From Planococcus sp. MER TA 32b (GTDB lineage: Bacteria; Bacillota; Bacilli; Bacillales_A; Planococcaceae), in NCBI GenBank assembly GCA_023715185.1, contig JAMCAN010000002.1, forward strand, positions 124,001-188,000: a stretch of DNA of 64,000 nt. Reading direction: 5' to 3'. The stretch's first letter is position 1, and each line of letters starts with the position of its first letter. Below the pieces are notes generated by a model. It was given only the letters and a program-made list of their open reading frames with translations. It was not told the DNA's origin and ran no database searches. Below are positions 60,207 to 64,000 of the stretch, in pieces. A program made the position numbers and the translations under genes.

Positions 60207-60307
60207 GTGTTGTCCAGAAAATATCCAATGTAAAATAATGTATGCATACGGGCTGGGATATACTATGATTAATGGAAAGTGTTTTATGAAAAGGGGCCGC
60301 GCCGATA

Positions 60308-60829
60308 ATGGAACTCAATTACAAGTTAACAGAAGAAGATTATGTCGATTTCAATTTATTTCACGCAAAAAATTCGCCGGCGGTGAAGAAGCAAGTCACC
60401 ATGCAGCGGATTTTTGTGCCGTTGCTGTACATAGTGCTCGCCTTCCTGGCGTTTACGTACCTGGATATGCCGTCGTTTCTGGTACTGTCCGTCATGTTTT
60501 TCATCATGGGCATCCTATGGGCCATCTTCTATCCGGCTTATTTCTATCGGCTGATCAAGCGGAATGCGGCCAAGATGATGCGTGAAGGAAAAAATGAAGC
60601 GGTGCTGGGAGCGCATAAGATGATTTTTACGGAAGATGGCTTGCGTGAAGTCAGTCCGAAAGGCGAGATGAGCATTTCCTGGAGCGGCATCGAAACTTTC
60701 GGCGAAGGCGAATCCGGTTTTTACTTATACAATAGCGGCATGTCCGCACTGATCATTCCGAAGAAAGAACTGGGGAACAGCGCGGAAGTCAGCAGTTTCT
60801 TAAAAGAAAAGATTAAAAACCGATTTTAA
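60308..60829 (+). CDS. YcxB-like membrane protein
   Basis: 173 residues, ATG behind AAAAGGGG. The start ELNYKLTEEDYVDFNLFHAK is the YcxB pattern, two membrane helices follow (about 35-52 and 56-80), and the C-terminal half is a small cytoplasmic beta domain with SWSGIETFGEGESGFYLY and a basic end. Function unknown in the family. Single gene. Confidence 0.8.
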   Translation: MELNYKLTEEDYVDFNLFHAKNSPAVKKQVTMQRIFVPLLYIVLAFLAFTYLDMPSFLVLSVMFFIMGILWAIFYPAYFYRLIKRNAAKMMREGKNEAVLGAHKMIFTEDGLREVSPKGEMSISWSGIETFGEGESGFYLYNSGMSALIIPKKELGNSAEVSSFLKEKIKNRF

Positions 60830-60865
60830 GTTGAATAAAGAAGTCGAATGCTGCAGGAGGCCCAA

Positions 60866-60961
60866 ATGAAAACTCATTATTATTTAGGCTGGTTCACCGA
60901 ATACTTTCCGGAGAAACTGGAGAAATTTGATTTCACATTCGGAGATTCAAAAATTGGATGA
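60866..60961 (+). CDS. Possible short peptide, 31 aa
   Basis: AGGAGG six bases before ATG opens a 31-codon frame (MKTHYYLGWFTEYFPEKLEK, with aromatic residues). It ends before any hairpin. It could be a small protein or the start of a deleted gene. Only the ribosome site supports it. Confidence 0.4.
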   Translation: MKTHYYLGWFTEYFPEKLEKFDFTFGDSKIG

Positions 60962-61011
60962 GACGATTAGCTTGTAATGGCACCGCCTTGAGAGAAATCC
61001 CTTCTGCATTC

Positions 61012-61054
61012 AAATAAGACCTGCCCAGCCGAAAAGGATGAGCGGGTCTTATTT
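61012..61054 (-). terminator. Hairpin terminator
   Basis: AAATAAGACCTGC (61012-61024) pairs with GCGGGTCTTATTT (61042-61054), one G-T pair. On the minus strand it ends the Cse60-like gene. Confidence 0.78.
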
Positions 61055-61061
61055 CAAATGA

Positions 61062-61238
61062 TTAAAAAGAAATGCTCTTGGTGGAATCAGCCGGCTTGTA
61101 CATCACCATCGCGCTGAAGAAAAAGATCGGCGTGGCGAATTTGATGTCGATCACTTCTACAGCTGCGCCTTCAAGGAATTCATTCACTTTGCGGTCCATT
61201 CCTGTTTCGCTCCAGGCATAAATTGTTTTTACTCTCAT
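61062..61238 (-). CDS. Cse60-like sporulation protein
   Basis: 58 residues from ATG 61238, with AAGGAG 9 bases ahead; a 10-codon upstream extension lacks a site. MRVKTIYAWSETGMDRKVNE then VIDIKFATPI and FFFSAMVMYK follow the pattern of Bacillus Cse60, a small protein made under sigma-E in the mother cell. The fold is a short beta-alpha-beta. Exact role unknown. Confidence 0.65.
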   Translation of the reverse strand: MRVKTIYAWSETGMDRKVNEFLEGAAVEVIDIKFATPIFFFSAMVMYKPADSTKSISF

Positions 61239-61452
61239 TTTCAACGTCTCCTTTGAATCTTGTTGCATTATTCTACGGACGGAAATGGTTTTGGTTTCAT
61301 GAAGCTGGTCTTGCTATTTAAAGTCCCGGCTTCAAAGCGTTTAATCGATCATTGGCAGTTTGTTATTAAAATCCAAAAATGATAAGATGTACAGTGGTTT
61401 TCTTTGTTTTTTAAACTGTTTTGATTAGATGGATTTACAAAGGAGTATTCAT

Positions 61453-62880
61453 ATGGTTTTTTCTTCTTACCTGTTCATATTGGTATTTTTGCCTATTACA
61501 TTTCTGGGCTATCGATTATTAACTTATTTCCGATACGATGAATTATCGAAAGTCTGGCTCGTCGCGGCATCACTGGTATTTTACTGGCAAGGCAGCGGGA
61601 CTTTCCTTTTTATTTTCCTGGCCTCAGTTGTTTTCAACTATCTCATAGGCATTGCAATCATCCGGTTGGGGGCTTCCCCGAGGTGGGAAAAGAAATGGTT
61701 GCTGGCTATCGGCTTGGCAGGAAATATAGCGCTGCTTGGTTATTATAAATATACGAATTTTGTGATCGAGAATGTGAATTTCATCGCGGGCACTTCGTTT
61801 GATGTCATGAACATTGTGCTTCCTCTCGGTATTTCCTTTTTCACGTTCCAGTTAATCGCGTTTCTGGTCGACTGTTATAAAGGCGACACAGAAGAGTATT
61901 CATTCGTCAATTATCTGGTTTTCATCACTTTCTTCCCTCAGTTGATCGTTGGCCCGATCGTCCATCACAAAGAAGTCGTTCCGCAATTCGAAGATGAAAA
62001 AAGGCCTTTATTCAATAAATTCAATGTCATGCTCGGCATGTTCCTTTTTTCAATAGGCGCCGCTAAAAAGGTATTGCTGGCAGATCCATTGACAGCTTAC
62101 GGGGAAGCGTTCTTTTCGGATGTGGGTTCTTATGATGTCCTTGCTTCCTGGCTAGCGAGCTTCAGTTATACGCTGTCCTATTATTTTGACCTGTCCGGCT
62201 ACGCCGACATGGCAATCGGGCTGGGGCTGTTTTTCAACATCCTGCTGCCGCAGAACTTTAAATCTCCGTATAAGGCAAGAAACTTCAGGGATTATTGGCA
62301 GCGATGGCATATTACCTTATCCCGCTTTCTTTCAAATTACATATTTCGGGGTGTTTATAAAAAAGGAAAAGGCAGCTTTAACTTCTACTTCGCAGTAATG
62401 GTGACCTTTTTCGTATCCGGTTTTTGGCATGGCGCAGGCTGGAACTTTGTGCTTTGGGGCATTATCAACGGAGCTTTTGTCTGTATGGCGCATTATATGC
62501 GGCGCAGCGGCAGGGAGCTTCCATTCATCATCGCCTGGGTCCTTACTTTTGCAGGTGTCGTAGGGACGCGCATCCTGTTCGTTGCCTCAGATTCACAGCA
62601 GGCATTTGAAGTTATGAGAAAGATGTTTGACTTCAGCCAGTTCGCTGAATTCGACTTTTCGGGCATCGCTTATGAAATGTACGTTTTTGCAATGTACAAC
62701 TCCGTGACAATACTCACTTTGATCATTGCGATGGGCATTGCATTCTTCGGCAAAAGTTCCAATGAAATGAAGGAAGATTTTAAGCCGAGCCTGAAATACG
62801 CAATAATCGCAGCAGTGCTGCTCGGTCTGTCTTTAACGCAAATGTCTGGTGTTTCGGACTTTTTATACTTCCAATTCTAG
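61453..62880 (+). CDS. MBOAT family O-acyltransferase (AlgI/DltB-like)
   Basis: 475 residues from ATG 61453 (AAAGGAG 7 bases ahead; the ATG at 61429 is less likely). About 11 membrane helices. GISFFTFQLIAFLVDCYKGD, QLIVGPIVHHKEVVPQF, NFRDYWQRWHITLSRFL and FVSGFWHGAGWNFVLWG supply the MBOAT signature with its catalytic histidine (WHGAGW). It moves an acyl, usually acetyl, group across the membrane onto a polysaccharide. It is followed after 9 bases by an SGNH-type partner gene, the normal arrangement in alginate, cellulose or teichoic acid acetylation operons. Confidence 0.9.
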   Translation: MVFSSYLFILVFLPITFLGYRLLTYFRYDELSKVWLVAASLVFYWQGSGTFLFIFLASVVFNYLIGIAIIRLGASPRWEKKWLLAIGLAGNIALLGYYKYTNFVIENVNFIAGTSFDVMNIVLPLGISFFTFQLIAFLVDCYKGDTEEYSFVNYLVFITFFPQLIVGPIVHHKEVVPQFEDEKRPLFNKFNVMLGMFLFSIGAAKKVLLADPLTAYGEAFFSDVGSYDVLASWLASFSYTLSYYFDLSGYADMAIGLGLFFNILLPQNFKSPYKARNFRDYWQRWHITLSRFLSNYIFRGVYKKGKGSFNFYFAVMVTFFVSGFWHGAGWNFVLWGIINGAFVCMAHYMRRSGRELPFIIAWVLTFAGVVGTRILFVASDSQQAFEVMRKMFDFSQFAEFDFSGIAYEMYVFAMYNSVTILTLIIAMGIAFFGKSSNEMKEDFKPSLKYAIIAAVLLGLSLTQMSGVSDFLYFQF

Positions 62881-62889
62881 AGGTGTCTT

Positions 62890-64000
62890 ATGAAATTAAA
62901 AAAATGGTTGAGTGGTTTTATTATAGGATTATTAATGGCCGGCTGCATCGTTGCCGTTTTCAATATTACGGTTGATCCCTTCGGTGTTTTCGGGGATAAA
63001 GTGATCGATTGGGATTCTTATAATATGGTCAACAACCCGCGTGTAGCTAAAATAGCTTATCTGGATGAACACCATGAAAAATATGACTCTTATGTCATTG
63101 GAGGATCAAAATCGAGCTCCATTTCACCGGAATTGCTGAATGAGTATTACGGCGATGCGAGTTTTTACAGCATGATGATGTATGGCGGCGATTTTCATGA
63201 CTACGAAAAGACGCTTCGTTATTTGATCGATGAATATGAAGTGGATAATATCGTGCTTCATATGTCACTCCAGGAAATCGGCCATTTCCATGAAGAATCT
63301 ACGGATTTCAAGCAAAGCCTCCACGCGAAAGCGGCAGAGGAGCCGCTCTTGCCTTTCTATCTCAAGTATTTATTCCTGAATCCGACTTACGGCTATGAAA
63401 AGCTTGAAGGGCTCGGCATGAATCACATCGATTCGAGCGAGTACGCCCAGATTGTGCCGGAGACAGGGGTATACAATAAAGCCGAACGGGACAAAGAAGT
63501 TATCAAGGATCTGGACAGCTATATGGAAAATAATCCGAATTTCGAGATCCCGATCGGACAGATAGATGGCGTGGCCATTGACCAGAACGTGGACGCGCTG
63601 AAGAGGATGAAAGAATACGCGGAACAGAACGGAGCCACATTCACTATGGTTACCGGTGCAACTTATCAGTCAGAGTTGAAGAAATACAACCAGGACGATT
63701 TGAAGGAATACTGGGTTAAGCTTGCTGAAGTTACAGATTTCTGGGATTTCAGCGGCTATACTTCCATAAGTGACGACCCGCGCTATTATTATGATTCCAT
63801 GCATTACCGGAATAATGTCGGTGAAATGATCCTGGGTTATATCTTTGAGGATCCGGAAGTTTATGTGCCGGAGGATTTCGGCCATTACACGACCAAGGAA
63901 AATGTGGAAGAACATGCCGAAAAGATTTTTACACCGCCCCCGGCAGCGACCGCTGGCGCGGATGAAGCGGAAAAGGTGCCGATCCTGATGTACCACCATA
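62890..64000 (+). CDS. Secreted SGNH/DltD-like protein running into a polysaccharide deacetylase domain (3' end beyond window)
   Basis: The frame opens with ATG after AGGTGTCTT and stays open to the last base, so the gene is cut by the window edge; 370 residues are visible. One membrane helix at the start (WLSGFIIGLLMAGCIVAVFN) anchors it outside. Residues of about 25-335 resemble the DltD/AlgX-type partner of MBOAT proteins: YDSYVIGGSKSSSISPELL (the SGNH serine block), YEVDNIVLHMSLQE, and DSMHYRNNVGEMIL (late Asp-x-x-His). A Pro/Ala linker (TPPPAATAGADE) then leads to VPILMYHH, the usual opening of a NodB polysaccharide deacetylase. The protein would therefore combine acetyl transfer with a deacetylase end, acting on a cell-surface polysaccharide. 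Confidence 0.8.
   Translation, partial: MKLKKWLSGFIIGLLMAGCIVAVFNITVDPFGVFGDKVIDWDSYNMVNNPRVAKIAYLDEHHEKYDSYVIGGSKSSSISPELLNEYYGDASFYSMMMYGGDFHDYEKTLRYLIDEYEVDNIVLHMSLQEIGHFHEESTDFKQSLHAKAAEEPLLPFYLKYLFLNPTYGYEKLEGLGMNHIDSSEYAQIVPETGVYNKAERDKEVIKDLDSYMENNPNFEIPIGQIDGVAIDQNVDALKRMKEYAEQNGATFTMVTGATYQSELKKYNQDDLKEYWVKLAEVTDFWDFSGYTSISDDPRYYYDSMHYRNNVGEMILGYIFEDPEVYVPEDFGHYTTKENVEEHAEKIFTPPPAATAGADEAEKVPILMYHH

Overview
Organism and composition. The window looks like a chromosome segment of a Gram-positive bacterium of the order Bacillales, most like the Planococcaceae (Planococcus or a relative). The reasons are strong AGGAGG-type ribosome binding sites, lipobox lipoproteins, a Cse60-like sporulation protein, an RpiR regulator, an RRNPP peptide-sensing pair and many hairpin terminators. 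The species is an inference and cannot be fixed from the sequence alone. Most of 20.7-64 kb is moderate-GC, ordinary metabolic DNA. The first 20 kb is patchy and mostly AT-rich, with a few more GC-rich genes, as expected of a laterally assembled accessory island.

Region 1 (1-20.5 kb): an accessory, probably defence, island. It holds two near-identical PD-(D/E)XK nuclease-like genes 16.8 kb apart in direct orientation, an EVE-like/HNH nuclease, a NERD-domain membrane protein with three C-terminal repeats, a 1247-residue SF1 helicase with a Vsr/MTES_1575-like nuclease end, a sacsin/Hsp90-type ATPase joined to DUF3883, a DUF6883 protein and several unknowns. Almost every gene or gene pair is separated from the next by one copy of a 120-190 bp palindromic repeat with a hairpin in its centre. 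The two nuclease copies share an apparently identical 1.24 kb centre but have diverged ends, which indicates gene conversion. Two decayed pieces of an alpha/beta hydrolase gene lie here; an intact relative is at 35.7 kb.

Region 2 (20.7-28.2 kb): a compact minus-strand operon of RpiR regulator, M20 peptidase, M28-like peptidase, old-yellow-enzyme oxidoreductase, ketopantoate-reductase-like enzyme, a 46-residue membrane microprotein and a sodium/solute symporter. The first junctions overlap by a few bases. It looks like an uptake-and-hydrolysis pathway for an unknown peptide-like or amide substrate.

Region 3 (28.8-42.9 kb): small unknowns, a GIY-YIG protein, an FAD monooxygenase, an M20D amidohydrolase, an alpha/beta-hydrolase lipoprotein, a glucose/sorbosone-dehydrogenase lipoprotein, a second symporter and a NatAB-like ABC exporter.

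Region 4 (43.1-48.4 kb): the most interesting part. A 63-residue hydrophobic precursor has the look of a circular bacteriocin (circularin/carnocyclin type). It is followed by a SpoIIM/DUF95 membrane protein, a large multi-spanning membrane protein, an ABC ATPase, a small two-helix membrane protein (probable immunity) and a DUF4064 protein. Immediately behind lie an XRE-TPR regulator of the RRNPP class and, overlapping its stop, a 47-residue signal-peptide-bearing propeptide. Together they suggest a quorum-controlled circular bacteriocin cluster.

Region 5 (48.8-64 kb): housekeeping and accessory genes: DUF2269 protein, broken MDR dehydrogenase, serine hydrolase, luciferase-like oxidoreductase, aromatic acid exporter family protein, short UvrA-like ATPase, aldo/keto reductase, TerF-like VWA protein, IsdG-like monooxygenase, YcxB-like and Cse60-like proteins. 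The window ends in an MBOAT acyltransferase paired with a secreted SGNH/DltD-like protein that runs off the end as it enters what looks like a polysaccharide deacetylase domain.
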